Positions 1-9,335 are shown, numbered from the stretch's first letter. The stretch is 64,000 nucleotides of DNA from Pseudonocardia kujensis (GCF_021283305.1 NZ_JAJSOK010000039.1:1-64000), one strand, 5' to 3'. Numbers and translations are program-made. Notes: generated by a model from the letters alone, not told the origin.

Positions 1-2
1 GC

Positions 3-83
3 TGGGCGATGCGCTGGAAGCCGGCCCTGAACGCCTTCGCGATCACCTTCGCCGGCCGTATCGTCCCCAGCAACGGAAACTAG
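3..83 (+). pseudogene. C-terminal tail of an IS256 (mutator)-type transposase, cut by the window edge
   Basis: Only the last 26 residues are present, ending in a TAG stop. The motif RWKPALNAFAITFAGRI matches the usual end of mutator-type transposases (Trp, then Leu-Asn-x-Phe-Ala-Ile, then Arg-Ile). The DNA just after the stop, to about position 122, ends in GGACAGTCCC, which looks like the terminal inverted repeat of such an element. It is probably an intact element cut by the window start, but only the right end can be seen. The family call rests on this short tail alone. Confidence 0.45.
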
Positions 84-266
84 CCATCACCGAAGCCAGT
101 TACACCGTTCCTCGGACAGTCCCCCTCCTCCGTCGTGACTCCAGGAGCGTGGCCGTCGTCGATGTCAGCCTGGAAGCAGGGAGGCGTGAGTGGTCGCAGC
201 AGATGCAACTGGTGACGTTGTGCCGGTGACCGGCAGTATTCGAGCTGACGTTATTCAGCCGCGTGA

Positions 267-695
267 TCAGGCAGTCGGCGGTCGGTGACCGAGCCGGGAG
301 AGATAGCCGCTGGCCGTGTCCAGGCCGTGTCGTAGCGCGTCGGCATCGGCGCGAGTCCGGTCGAGCGTCTCCCGAGCCAGGTCCCGGAGCTTCGCGGCTT
401 CCTGCGGGTCGTCGGGATGCTGGTCGGAATAGATCGCGCCGTGCTGCTCAAGTCGGCCGACTTGCTGCCTCAGCTGATCGAGCAGTTGGCGATATCCGGA
501 TGCGGCGCGGCTGAGCGATTGCAATGTGCTGGCGAGTTCCGATGCGGTGAGCGTGCTGCTCCGGGTGGCGTTGTTGAGATATCGGTGCAGCTCAGCGACG
601 GCGGAGGCAGCCTCGGTGATCGTGTCGGCGTTGTGTGGGCCGTCGTAGGGGAACGCGGCGTGGACGACCGCGTCGCCGTTGTGCGCTGTGCTCAT
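267..695 (-). CDS. Small coiled-coil protein downstream of the recombinase set (TnpC-like position)
   Basis: A 142-residue hydrophilic protein with long helical, coiled-coil-prone stretches (for example QLLDQLRQQVGRLEQHGAIY). The start chosen is the ATG at 693-695, because AGGAG lies 7 bases upstream; a longer reading frame exists but has no such site. It follows the second recombinase by about 110 bases on the same strand. I recognise no domain. In Tn554-type elements a short coiled-coil protein, TnpC, follows two tyrosine recombinases; the position and size here match that layout, but homology is not shown. Function is therefore inferred from context only. Confidence 0.6.
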   Translation of the reverse strand: MSTAHNGDAVVHAAFPYDGPHNADTITEAASAVAELHRYLNNATRSSTLTASELASTLQSLSRAASGYRQLLDQLRQQVGRLEQHGAIYSDQHPDDPQEAAKLRDLARETLDRTRADADALRHGLDTASGYLSRLGHRPPTA

Positions 696-806
696 GGCCC
701 AACTCCTGATCTGGAGAACGTGTCGGATCAACGGTGGCATATGGCCCCGACAAAGGACGGTCGAGGAGAAGGTTGGCGGCTGCTGTCAAAGGTCAGCGGG
801 GCGTGG

Positions 807-2299
807 TCAGTTCGCGGGTGGGTTGGTGATCAGCGCGGCGTAGCGGTTGTCTGGGGCGGCGGCGTGTTCGGCGTGACGGTGGGCGATGGCCGGGCTGTAG
901 CCGAGTTGCGAGGCGACGATCGGTGGCGGGACTCGCTGGACCAGCGCCTTGATTGCCGCGTTCCTGGCGCCCTGCAGGTCGATCCCGAGGCTGCGGAGCC
1001 TGGTCATGATGGTGTTCGGGGCGAGGTGCTGACCCGCGCGGGTTCCGGGGAACAGCCACGGACTGTCGGAGTGGCTGCCGGTCTGGAGGTTCGGGCGTCG
1101 AGCGAGATGGTCGAGCAGGAGCTGATCGAACGGGGCCGGGACCGCGGCCGGTTCATCGCCGAGCACGAGGACCAGGCCGTCCGAGGTGGACCAGACCTGC
1201 TCGGTGCGCATTGAGGCGATTCGGGTCAGTGGCTGGGCGTAGAGCAGCAGCAACACTGCCGCGACGCGGTAGGTGAGGGTGTCGGGTTCGTCGCGCAAGC
1301 AGCGAGCGAGGAGCTCGAGGCGGGCTTCCTCGGCGAACGTCGGGGTGGACTGCGGGACCCGGCGGGCGACGTGGAGATCGGGTGCGATGCGGTGTCGGCG
1401 GGCCCAGCGCAGGAACGTGCGGATGATGAACCGTGTCGACGGGCCGTCGGCCAGCCAGCGATCCAGGTGCTGCTGGGTGCAGGTGTTCAAGGTCAGGTCC
1501 TGCTGTTGCAGCCAGGTCATGAACCGGCCGATCTCGGTGATCTCTTGCTTGGCGTAGTGAACCTTGCCGCGCAACGGTTCTCCGCGTCGGAGCTGGGTGT
1601 TCATCGCGCGCAGGTGATGCCAGGTGGCGTACTGCTCGATCGCGCGAGCGGCCCAGGACGGCTCGGCCGCGGCCAGCCTGTCGTCGAGCCAGCGGCGGAA
1701 GCGGGCGAGGTCGCGGTCGCGGTGGGGGAGCGCGCCGTGGTGGACCAGCAGGTCCCGCAGGTGCTCGACGACCGGGCCGCTCGCAAGCGCGTCGAGGGCG
1801 TCGTGGCTGACCGCGACGGTGCCGGCGCCGATCGCGGCCAGGAGCGCCGCGACCTGCGGGCGGCGTTTCCAGGTCAGGATGCTTTCGGGCCGTTGCGCTG
1901 CGCAAAGCGCATGCAGCAGCTGCTCGGCGGCCGGCAAGGCCGGCGTAGTCGGGACCAGGACGGTGGTGAGGTCCTCGCGCAGCGCGCAACGCGCGCAGAT
2001 CCTGCGCCGGTAGTGCTCGGCTTCGGCGCCGCAACGGTGACAGTCCAGGTCGGTGGTGATGCCGGCGCAGCTGCGGCAAAGCAGCTGGCTGTCGTCGCGA
2101 CCGGGCAGCATGCCCTCGTGGCCGCAACGATCGCAGCAGCGACGGTGCGGACGGCGTCGTGGAAGCAGGTGCCGCAGATCCCGCCCTCGGGCCAGCGGGT
2201 CCGCAGCTTGCCAGCGCCGCGGCCGCAGCGATCGCAGTGCGCGGTCCCGCTGGTCCGCGGCCGACCCTTCCGCCGGCGAGCGACAGCCGGATCAGTCAT
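807..2299 (-). pseudogene. Tyrosine-recombinase-like protein with N-terminal zinc ribbons, frameshifted
   Basis: Reading begins at the ATG at 2297-2299 and gives a Cys-rich N-terminus (CDRCG, then GGICGTC). It loses frame near 2130-2150 and continues in another frame as CGHEGMLPGR, followed by CRSC, CHRC and CARC pairs. The rest is a 400-residue helical protein with a recombinase-like C-terminal half (region around LTYRVAAVLLLLYAQ, later RNAAIKALVQRVPPPIVASQ). The classical RKHRHY residues are not all evident, so it may be a catalytically weak partner. A one-base indel breaks the gene as written. It overlaps the HTH gene upstream by 8 bases, so the two are translationally coupled. It resembles the second, TnpB-like recombinase of paired-recombinase elements. 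Confidence 0.6.
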
Positions 2300-2630
2300 C
2301 TCGGGTGATGCGGGCGCGCAACGGACGCAGCTCGTTGAGCTCCACGACGTTCGGTGCGGTGGCTCCGTCGGAGGTCCGGCGGGTGCGCCGGGCGTCGGTG
2401 GCGGTGACGGTGATCAGGTCGTCGGGGCCGCAGTCGAAGATGTCGCAGAGCGCGGCCACAAGCGTGAGCGAGACCCGTTCCGGTCGTTGAGTGACGACCC
2501 GGTAGACCTGCGAGGGGGACAGGTCGATGCCTCGCTCGCGCAGCAGCGGGGCAAGGTCGGTGCTGTTGTGCAGGCCGCGGCGGGCCATCAGCTCACTGAG
2601 CCGCCACTGGTAGTCGACCACGCGCTTCAT
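2292..2630 (-). CDS. Small helix-turn-helix (Cro/CI-type) DNA-binding protein
   Basis: A 112-residue protein. Residues about 10-75 form a Cro/CI-like helix-turn-helix: LSELMARRGL, then LSPSQVYRVV as recognition helix, then LTLVAALCDIFDCGPDDLI, which is the conserved end of XRE-type domains. The tail is Arg-rich. The start overlaps the stop of the recombinase upstream (ATGA) and the end overlaps the next recombinase gene, so the three are one transcript. The likely role is an accessory or regulatory DNA-binding protein of the recombinase system. Unlike its two neighbours it is intact. Confidence 0.7.
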   Translation of the reverse strand: MKRVVDYQWRLSELMARRGLHNSTDLAPLLRERGIDLSPSQVYRVVTQRPERVSLTLVAALCDIFDCGPDDLITVTATDARRTRRTSDGATAPNVVELNELRPLRARITRDD

Positions 2631-3882
2631 CGCCTGCTCCTCGCTGGGCCCGACTCCACCGAATCCGACCCGGGCCGGCCTGATCCCGCCCGGCCTGACC
2701 GGGCCTGCCGTGGGCTTGATGGCTGCTCGGCAAGGGCTTCGTGCAGGACCGTGTCGAGTGCGTGGCGCAACGTCCGGGTGCGGTAGTCGCTGCTGACGCA
2801 GCTGTAGAGCGCGGTCGTGGACGCGTGCTCGTGCCCGACCTGGTGCTGGACGAACATCGCGTCGACCCCGTCCTCGAGCAGGTGGGTGACGTAGCTGCGG
2901 CGGAACGAGTGCATGTCGAGCCGGTCGTCGAGGCCGAGCTCGTCACGGTAACGGCGGAACCGCGCACCCAGCGCTGACTCGGACACGAGTGTGCCGCGCT
3001 CGGTGGGGAACAGGTCGATTCCGTCGCTGAGCCGGGGGAGTCCGCGGGTGATCCAGTGCTCGACGACCTCGGCCGACCAGGCCCGCACCGTCAACACGCT
3101 GCGCCGCTTTGGGGCCGAGCCGGTGTGGGCCTTGCCGTAGCGCACCTGCAGCTGACCGAACCGGCCGAACTCACGCGCGTGCGGGTTGCGCGAGAAATCG
3201 ACCGTCTGCAGGTGCCGGACCTCGTTGCGCCGCAGGCCCCATCCGTAGGCGACCTTGAACAACACCGCGTCCCGGAACGCCGGTAGCAGCCCTTCCGGCC
3301 CCGGGACCGGATCAGATCGACTTCATCGTCGGCGCGGTCGAAGAAGCGTTGCAGCTCGGAGCGGGAGAAAGCGCGCTTGCGGGGATCCTGCTCGTTGTCC
3401 TGGTGATGGCCGGCGCTGTTCCACTCAAAGACGACCTCGCTGGGATGGGTGCCGAACGCCGCCTCGCAGACGACGTCCCAGCCGTAGCGCGGGTCGGTCA
3501 GGTAGTCGCAGAACAGCCGCAGGCCGTTCTGATATGCGCGGATGGTGGACCGGCTCAACTGGTGCTCGGCACGGAGATCGCCGAAGAACTCGTCGACATG
3601 GCTCACCGTCCAGGCCCACGGCATCTCGTTGCAGTGATCAAGGAACCGGGCAATCACGCGGGCGCGGGAGTCGATCGTGCTGAACGCCAAGTTCCGGGCC
3701 AGCTGCTGATGCCGCCAGCCCGTCAGCATCTCCGCCAGCACCTCGTCGGCCCGGCTGGACGGCGCAAGGCCGCGCAACGGGACAACGCGGCCGATCTCGT
3801 CCTTCGCCAACGCACACCGTCCGATCACTCGATGACCGAATCTTGCATCCGATGACCGCATCATGGCAGACGAGCAGTTCAC
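2627..3882 (-). pseudogene. Tyrosine recombinase (phage-integrase/XerCD type), frameshifted
   Basis: The N-terminal part (from about 3882) holds a SAM-like core-binding domain: LAFSTIDSRARVIARFLDHC and LSRSTIRAYQNGLRLFCDYL. The frame breaks at 3270-3300, where a single missing G in the run coding Arg-Lys-Gly would restore it. The catalytic domain follows in the new frame: GLRRNEV (first Arg), HSFRRSY (His-x-x-Arg), VGHEHASTTALYS (His and the nucleophile Tyr). All core residues of the family are therefore present. The start is uncertain; several Met codons lie between 3820 and 3882. It begins the operon and ends in a 4-base overlap with the HTH gene. The break is either a real mutation or a miscalled homopolymer. 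Confidence 0.75.
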
Positions 3883-4296
3883 GACATCTACATGGATCGC
3901 ACACCGTCAGCGGATCAGCCCGATGCCTCGACAGGCATCCGCTGCGACGCGCGCAGGTCGCCGGAACGATCCGCAGGTCAGGAAGGCAGCGCCCAACACT
4001 GATCAGCTTCCTCGTAGAGGAGTCCTACGTCGTGCATCCGATGCAATAATACCCACTCGAACTGTCATAATGCAGATTATCGGTCCGCAAGGCAAGGGTC
4101 GGGAGTTGCAGTAGATGCAAGTACTCCCGTCCGGCTGCGATGGCGCGATTGCTGCAGGTGGTGGCCCGTTGGCGCGGTAGTCCGTGCGCGTGCCGCTGTG
4201 TCCGGAGCTGTCGTCTCGACGCAGGTCGCTGTAGGTTTCCTGCGTTAGATGCAGGTTTCCACGGCGCCGAGGTGGCTGGGTGGACGCTGTGCCGGG
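3883..4296. promoter_or_regulatory. Palindrome-rich region upstream of the recombinase operon
   Basis: No gene is seen here. The stretch holds several short palindromes: TGCATC-C-GATGCA at 4033-4045, ATAAT-GCAG-ATTAT at 4067-4080 and TTGCA-GTAGA-TGCAA at 4106-4120. Related half-forms lie at 3845 (GCATCCGATG) and 4242 (GCGTTAGATGCA). The common pattern is GCA-NNN-GATGCA. This AT-richer block lies just before the leftward recombinase operon and could hold its promoter, operators or the recombinase binding sites at the end of the element. Which of these applies is inference. Confidence 0.4.
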
Positions 4297-4326
4297 TGAG
4301 CTTCCCCCGGTTTCCCGGAGTGCGAG

Positions 4327-5241
4327 TTACCTGTCTGCGTCGGGCTGAGCGCGACGATAGTTGTCTTCGTACTCGTCGGGCGAGAGCCCGCCGAGACGGG
4401 CCTGGATCCGGCGCGGGTTGTACCACCCGTCCAGGTAGCGGATCAGGGCGTGCTCGGCCTCGCGGCGAGTCGCAAACGTGGTGCCGGGCCAGTAGAGCAG
4501 CTCGATCTTGATCGTGGACCACAGGTTCTCGGCGAGGGCATTGTCATAGCTGTCCCCTGTGGACCCGGTCGACGGGGCGACACCCGCGTCGACCAGGCGC
4601 TGGGTGAACCGCAGCGCCGTGTACTGGGCTCCCTTATCGCTGTGAAAGATCAACTGTCCGGGGCGTAGGTCCCGTGCGCGCAGGGCGTGGTTGAGCGCGG
4701 TGAGCACCAGCGCCGTCGTGGCGCGCGGGTCGGTGGCCCAGCCGACGACCCGGTTGGAGAAGGCGTCGCGCACTGAGGCCAGCCACAGGACTCCCTCGCC
4801 GGTGACGATCCTGGTCAGATCCGCCACCCAGACACGGTTCGGGGCGGAGGCGGTGAAGTCGCGTTCGAGCAGGTCCGGCGCCGGGCGGTGCGCGGGGTTC
4901 TGCCGGGTCGAGCCGTGCTTCCAGCCGCGGCGCAGGTGCGCGCCCTGCAGGCCGTGCTCGCGCATGATCCGCTCGACCCGCTTGCGACCCACGTGGACAC
5001 CCTGGCGGCGCAGCTCCAGCCACACCCGCGGCGATCCGTAGGCGGCGGCGAACTCGCTCACCGAGCGGATCTTCACGATCTGCTCGAGCAGGACGGCATC
5101 GTCGAGCTCACGCTGCGACGGGTTCGCCTGGCGGGCGCGCCAGTCGTAGTAGGTCGAGGCGGGGATGCCGAGGACCCGTAGTACGAGACCGGCGGGGAAG
5201 TCATGGGCGTCGCGCACATGGTCGACGAAGCTCATGACCAC
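4327..5241 (-). CDS. IS3-family transposase orfB (DDE integrase core)
   Basis: 304 residues. The N-terminal HTH_21-type region contains IPASTYYDWRAR and VGRKRVERIMREHGL. The rve integrase core follows: VWVADLTRIVTGEG (first Asp), FHSDKGAQYTALRFTQRL (second Asp) and SYDNALAENLWSTIKIELL (Glu), ending in YNPRRIQARLGGLSPDEYE. Length and motifs are complete. The gene overlaps orfA by 10 bases, so the functional transposase is expected from a programmed -1 frameshift joining OrfA to OrfB. It is the likely source of the transposase that moved both a and b copies. Confidence 0.9.
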   Translation of the reverse strand: MVMSFVDHVRDAHDFPAGLVLRVLGIPASTYYDWRARQANPSQRELDDAVLLEQIVKIRSVSEFAAAYGSPRVWLELRRQGVHVGRKRVERIMREHGLQGAHLRRGWKHGSTRQNPAHRPAPDLLERDFTASAPNRVWVADLTRIVTGEGVLWLASVRDAFSNRVVGWATDPRATTALVLTALNHALRARDLRPGQLIFHSDKGAQYTALRFTQRLVDAGVAPSTGSTGDSYDNALAENLWSTIKIELLYWPGTTFATRREAEHALIRYLDGWYNPRRIQARLGGLSPDEYEDNYRRAQPDADR

Positions 5242-5543
5242 CTCCGGGTCGGGCCGATCTCGCTGGCGAAATAGGCGCTCGCCGCGCGCAGGACCTCGTT
5301 GACCCGCCGTAGCTCGGCGTTCTCCTTCGCGAGCCGGCGGTTCTCGGCGACCATGTCGGTCGTCGGCCGATCATGCCGCTCGCCCTTGTCGGCCTCGGCC
5401 TGTCGCACCCAGTTGCGCAGGGCCTCGTGATGCACCCCGAGCTGCTCGGCGAGCATCCGGAACGTCGGACGAGGGTCGGACTCCCGATACAGCCGAACAG
5501 CGCGTTCACGCAGCTCATCGGGGTACTTCTTCGGTGCAGCCAC
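5232..5543 (-). CDS. IS3-family orfA (helix-turn-helix plus leucine zipper)
   Basis: 103 residues. The N-terminal HTH_Tnp_1 domain starts MAAPKKYPDELRERAVRLY and includes MLAEQLGVHHEALRNWVRQ as the second and third helices. A short coiled coil follows (ENRRLAKENAELRRVNEVL), which multimerises OrfA and OrfAB. It begins close to the right inverted end of the element and overlaps orfB. Intact and of normal length for the family. Confidence 0.88.
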   Translation of the reverse strand: MAAPKKYPDELRERAVRLYRESDPRPTFRMLAEQLGVHHEALRNWVRQAEADKGERHDRPTTDMVAENRRLAKENAELRRVNEVLRAASAYFASEIGPTRRWS

Positions 5544-5642
5544 CAGTGCCTTCCTTCCTGGCTCCGCCGAGGGAACCAGTCTTCAGACACTCCGGCAAAG
5601 CGGGGGAAGCTCAGGGTGAGGTTCCCCCGTCAGCTCGGAGTG

Positions 5643-5988
5643 CTGGTTAGCTGGGGCCGGGTCGGCCCCGTCGGCGGGGGATGCGGGTTGATCGTCCAGG
5701 ATGCTCTCCTGGGCGTGCCAGGTGGCCTCGTACTCATCCGGTGAGAGCCACCCGAGGCGGGCCTGGATGCGCTCGGTGTTGTATCACCCGTCGATGTAGG
5801 CGAACAGCTCGTTCTCGGCCTGCTCACGGGTCTGCCAGGATCTCCGGTAGACCAGCTCGGTCTTGAGTGTGGAGAAGAAGTTCTCCATGAGCGCGTTATC
5901 GTAGGAATCGCCGACCGACCCCATCGACGCGAGAATCCCGTGGTCTTCGAGGCGCTGGCCGAATCGCAGAGACGTATAGCTGGCGGAT
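5643..5988 (-). pseudogene. IS3 orfB, C-terminal part (copy b)
   Basis: It encodes the end of the integrase core: YTSLRFGQRLEDHGILASMG, SYDNALMENFFSTLKTELV (catalytic Glu), then ELFAYIDG. A TGA stop replaces the Trp seen at the same place in copy a, after which the reading continues YNTERIQARLGWLSPDEYE. The upstream part of the gene lies beyond the IS30 element at 7437-8043. Rejoining the two parts across the IS30 also leaves the frame off by one base. Not functional. Confidence 0.75.
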
Positions 5989-7436
5989 TCAACCGGTGGT
6001 CGCAACACCGGCTCAGTGGCGCGAATATAGCACGTCGTTGAGCGCTTCGTGAGGGGTTCGCCATGCGAGTTTATTTCGGGGTCGACTGTTCAATGTGTGG
6101 GCGACGGCGGCCAGTTCCAGCGGACCGTACCGGGAGATGTCGGTACCTTTCGGGAAGTATTGCCGGAGCAGTCCGTTGGTGTTCTCGTTCGTCCCACGCT
6201 GCCACGGACTGTGCGGGTCGCAGAAATAGACGACGAGCCCGGTCTCGGTAGTCAGATCGGCGTGCAGGGCCATCTCCGTGCCCCGGTCCAAAGTCAGGGT
6301 GCGACGCATTCTCTCCGGAAGATGGGCGACGGCGGCGATGATCGTATCCTTCACGGCTTGGGCGCCATGCCCGGCGAGAGGAGCACTGTTCTTCACGCGA
6401 TCCTGGGCGCCGAATCCCTCCATTCTCGGCAAGGGCAGCAGGAGGGTGTAGCGGGTTGTGCGTTCGACCAGCGTGCCGATCGCGGAGCGATTCAAGCCGA
6501 TGATCAGATCGCCTTCCCAATGCCCGGGAACGACGCGCTCGGCGACCTCGGCGGGCCGCCGGTCGAGTGTGTGGTCGGGGGCGATGAACCCGCGGTTGTT
6601 GCGGCGCTCCCGCCAAGTCCGCGACCGGGGAACCCGCAAGGCGCCCGGTGCGCAGGCAGGCGACGTGCTCGCGGGCCAACGCGCCACGCCCCTCGATGTA
6701 GAGCGCCTGGTAGATGGACTCGTGTGAGATCCGCATGGTGGGGTCGTCGGCATGGTCGTGCCGCAGCCGCGCCGCGATCTGCTCCGGGCTCCACGCCCGA
6801 CCCCACCGACGATCGGCTCGCCGGGCCCGGTTGCGGCCGGTGAACGGCACCGCCGGACCCGGAACACTCACGCCATCCTCGGTGGCTAGCCGACCCGAGA
6901 GGCGTTCCTCGACGTAGCGACGAAGCCGCGGATTCGCCACCAGTTTCGCTGCCTTCGGGCGAGCGGCTCGGCGGTCCCGGTGCCATTGCGCCACGGTCGC
7001 CCGATAGGACAGAGTGCCTCCTCGCGTGGCGGCGTTTCGCCGCAGTTCGCGAGATATCGTCGACGGATGTCGACCGAGACGGCGCGCGATCTCGCGAATG
7101 CTCACCTTCTGGGCATGCCAGAGCGCGATGAGCTCGCGCTCCTCGAACGACAGATAGCGGCCCGAATCCGCCTTGAAGATCGCCTGTGGGGTCACGCCGC
7201 CACGTTCGCGGAACCACCGGCTCCCCACGACTTCCGACACGCCGGCTTCCAAGCCCGCGTCGGTACTCGTCACACCACGAGCGATCGCAGCCCAGAACAC
7301 GCGGCGTTGCTCGCAACGCCCAACGGGCGGCCGCCCCGGCGACACCATCGCCGGGCGACCTGTCATTTTCGTGACCCAACCAGGCGCTCGTCCCAATTCA
7401 ACACCTCCGCTACGAGGTGTTGCGACGACCGGTTGA
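5989..7436 (-). mobile_element. IS30-family insertion sequence inside IS3 copy b
   Basis: Inverted ends are at 5989-6009 and 7416-7436; they match at 20 of 21 bases (TCAACCGG-T-GGTCGCAACACC against the same with CGTC). GGAT lies directly outside both ends (5985-5988 and 7437-7440), giving a clean target duplication of 3-4 bp. The insertion lies in the integrase core of the IS3 orfB. One transposase gene fills it, carrying a frameshift. Confidence 0.85.
6013..7366 (-). pseudogene. IS30-family transposase with a frameshift
   Basis: The ATG at 7364-7366 is the likely start. The N-terminal HTH region reads YLSFEERELIALWHAQ and SIREIARRLGRHPSTISREL, the signature of IS30 transposases. The frame breaks at 6625-6645, after HVACLRTGR, and the remainder (LRVPRSRTWRERRNNRGFI) is in another frame. 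The core follows as VPGHWEGDLIIG (first Asp), TLTLDRGTEMALH (second Asp) and DPHSPWQRGTNENTNGLLRQ (Glu). All catalytic residues exist, so a single indel separates this from an intact gene. Confidence 0.8.
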
Positions 7437-8043
7437 GGATGGCGTTCGAGCCGCGATCCGAGTGATGGACTATTTGTCCACTTGCGACGTTGCGGGTCCA
7501 GACCGCGTACTCGAGTGCGCCGGGGATGAGGTCGGTGTCGCAGCGGTCCGAGCAGCGCCACCCAACGATGCGGTTGGAGAAGGCGTCATGGACCGCGGCC
7601 AGCCAGAAGACGCCCTCCCCGCAGGGGATGCGGGTGGCGTCGGCGACCAGCAGCCGGTCTGGCGCTGCGGCGGTGAAGTCGCGGTTGACCAGGTCGGGTG
7701 CCGGGGTGTGGCGCGGGTTCTGCCTGGTCGAGGCGACACGCCAGCGTTTGCGTAGGAACGCGCCCTGAAGCCCGTGCTCGCGCATCAGCCGCTCGACCCG
7801 CTTGCGGGAGACGTGGCGTCCGCGGCGGCGCAGGGTCGCGAGTACCCGCGGAGCGCCGTAGGTGGCCCCGGAGCGGTCGTGGATCCCGCGAATCTGTTCG
7901 AGGAGCTCGGCGTCGGCGCCGCGCCGCTGCGACGGGTCGCGTTGAGCGAGCCAGCCGTAGTAGGTCGACGCGGCGACACCGAGGACTTTCAGGATCGGGG
8001 CGATCCCGAACCGGCCCTTCAGCGCCTCGACGGCTTTCACCAC
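7437..8043 (-). pseudogene. IS3 orfB, N-terminal part (copy b)
   Basis: It starts at a GTG (8041-8043) that overlaps the end of orfA. It encodes the HTH_21-like region (VLGVAASTYYGWLAQRDPSQ, VSRKRVERLMREHGLQG) and the first part of the integrase core (LLVADATRIPCGEGVFWLA with the first Asp, then VHHSDRGSNA with the second). The reading runs into IS30 DNA at 7436. It is the front part of the gene whose end is at 5643-5988. Confidence 0.8.
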
Positions 8044-8347
8044 TTCTTCCTTGTCGGGTCCATCTCCTGGGCGAAAAAAGCACTCGCCGCCTTGAGGATC
8101 TCATTGACCCGGCGCAGTTCGGTGTTCTCCTTGCGCAGCCGGCGCAGTTCCTCGGACTCGGTGGTGGTCGTGCGGTCGTGGCGTTCGCCGTGGTCGGCCT
8201 CGGCCTGGCGATCCAGTTCCGCAGCGCTTCGTGGTGCAGGCCCAGCTGCTCGGCCAGCCGCCGGATCACCGGCTTGGGGTCGGACTCCCGGTAGAGACGG
8301 ACAGCGCGCTCACGCAGCTCGTCGGGGTACTTCTTCGGTGCTGCCAC
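8037..8347 (-). pseudogene. IS3 orfA (copy b), frameshifted
   Basis: It starts MAAPKKYPDELRERAVRLY, like copy a, and keeps the HTH helices up to HHEALRNWI. A missing base near 8212 then shifts the frame; the expected continuation RQAEADHGERHD and the zipper LRRLRKENTELRRVNEIL are read in the neighbouring frame to a stop at 8037-8039. Only one base is needed to restore it. Confidence 0.75.
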
Positions 8348-8600
8348 GGAGACTCCTTACACGGCCCTTCGGCCATGATCGTCGATCTCCGAGCAAGCGG
8401 GGGAACCTCAGCCCGACTCGCCGTCAAATAACACAGGCCGAGCGTCGGAGAAATGTCTCAGCTCGTCGACCCAACCCTCACCTATCACGCCTCGCCTGAG
8501 ACCCGCCTCACCTTTTCCGTGCAGTACTGACCCGCGTACGGGCACGCTGGACTAGCGGCGGCAACAGCAACCAGTCGTTCACACGTTCGGCCGTTACGCC

Positions 8601-9335
8601 ATGCTTGCGCGAAACGGCACGATTACGTGCCGTGAGGGATGCGGCTTGAGCGGGGAGACGCTCGCACTAATCGGCACCTTGGCGACGGCGATCATCACGG
8701 TAGGGGGCGTTTGGCTCAAGGAAGCGCTGCTCCGCCGGGGAGCGGATCAGGTACGTGCGCGGTACATCGCGCAGCTCAAGGAGGAGATGACCATGATCGA
8801 GGCATGGGCCAAGGCTCATGCCACTCTAGAGGAGAGTACGCATCCGCCAGCTACGGTGCGAGACCGCGCAAGACGAGACCTCGACGTGGTCTATGGCCGC
8901 ATGATGGAGCTGCCTCCGGCCTTCCGGCAGCCGATCACCCTCGGTGCGGTGCTTTCCAGATTGTTCCTTCGTCACCTGGCCCTATCCCGCGGCCTCAGAC
9001 TACTTCGAGTGTTCTACTATCTCGCCCTGTTGATGCTTCTGATATGGGCGTCCGTTGGGTTCTTCAGGCCTGACTCGTGGTCGTCTCCCGCCAACGTTGC
9101 CACCACGCTGCTGACGTACGCCACCCTCGCGCTCGGGCCCGTATTTGGGTTCGCGTCGTTCATCGTATGGAGAGCCCGGCGGGTCAGGTCCACCGGAGAA
9201 GACGGCCCCTTCGGGGTGCAAGTAGGTCAAGCGGACTCTCGACACTCCGCTGCGGGAGCTCATCACAGACCTGAGCCGTCCGTCTCACCGGCTCAGCCCC
9301 TGCCGAGCCCTCCTTGGACCACTCGGCGGCCTTGA
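8601..9335 (+). CDS. Membrane protein of unknown function, three predicted transmembrane segments
   Basis: Up to 244 residues. One hydrophobic segment lies near the N-terminus (TLALIGTLATAIITVGGVWL), followed by a charged cytoplasmic-type stretch (LKEEMTMIEAWAKAHATLEE). Two more segments lie at about residues 137-160 (LRVFYYLALLMLLIWASVGF) and 167-190 (ATTLLTYATLALGPVFGFAS). A Pro/Ser-rich tail follows. A TTG at 8646 is also a possible start, since GAGGGA precedes it and the first segment then sits at the very N-terminus. I do not recognise the family. It stands alone between two insertion sequences. Confidence 0.55.
   Translation: MLARNGTITCREGCGLSGETLALIGTLATAIITVGGVWLKEALLRRGADQVRARYIAQLKEEMTMIEAWAKAHATLEESTHPPATVRDRARRDLDVVYGRMMELPPAFRQPITLGAVLSRLFLRHLALSRGLRLLRVFYYLALLMLLIWASVGFFRPDSWSSPANVATTLLTYATLALGPVFGFASFIVWRARRVRSTGEDGPFGVQVGQADSRHSAAGAHHRPEPSVSPAQPLPSPPWTTRRP

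Larger units (their letters stand above)
4297..5613 (-). mobile_element. Complete IS3-family insertion sequence, copy a
   Basis: About 1317 bp. Inverted ends are at 4297-4322 and 5588-5613; both read TGAGCTTCCCCC at the outer edge and end in CCGGAGTG, differing at two inner bases. The element is flanked on each side by GGG (4294-4296 and 5614-5616), the 3-bp duplication expected for this family. It carries intact orfA and orfB with a 10-base overlap. It lies directly beside copy b, only the 3-bp duplication separating them. Of the IS3 elements in this window it is the only one without visible damage. Confidence 0.85.
5617..8410 (-). mobile_element. IS3-family element, copy b, split by an IS30 insertion and mutated
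   Basis: Inverted ends are at 5617-5640 and 8387-8410; both begin TGAGGTTCCCCCG and end CTCGGAG. Removing the IS30 element at 5989-7436 and one copy of its GGAT target leaves about 1.34 kb, the normal size for this family. It is related to copy a (same start of OrfA) but clearly diverged. It is dead for three reasons: the IS30 insertion in orfB, a TGA replacing the Trp of the IDGWYN motif near 5795, and a one-base deletion in orfA near 8212. The right outer flank (GCC at 8411) does not match the left one. Confidence 0.8.
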
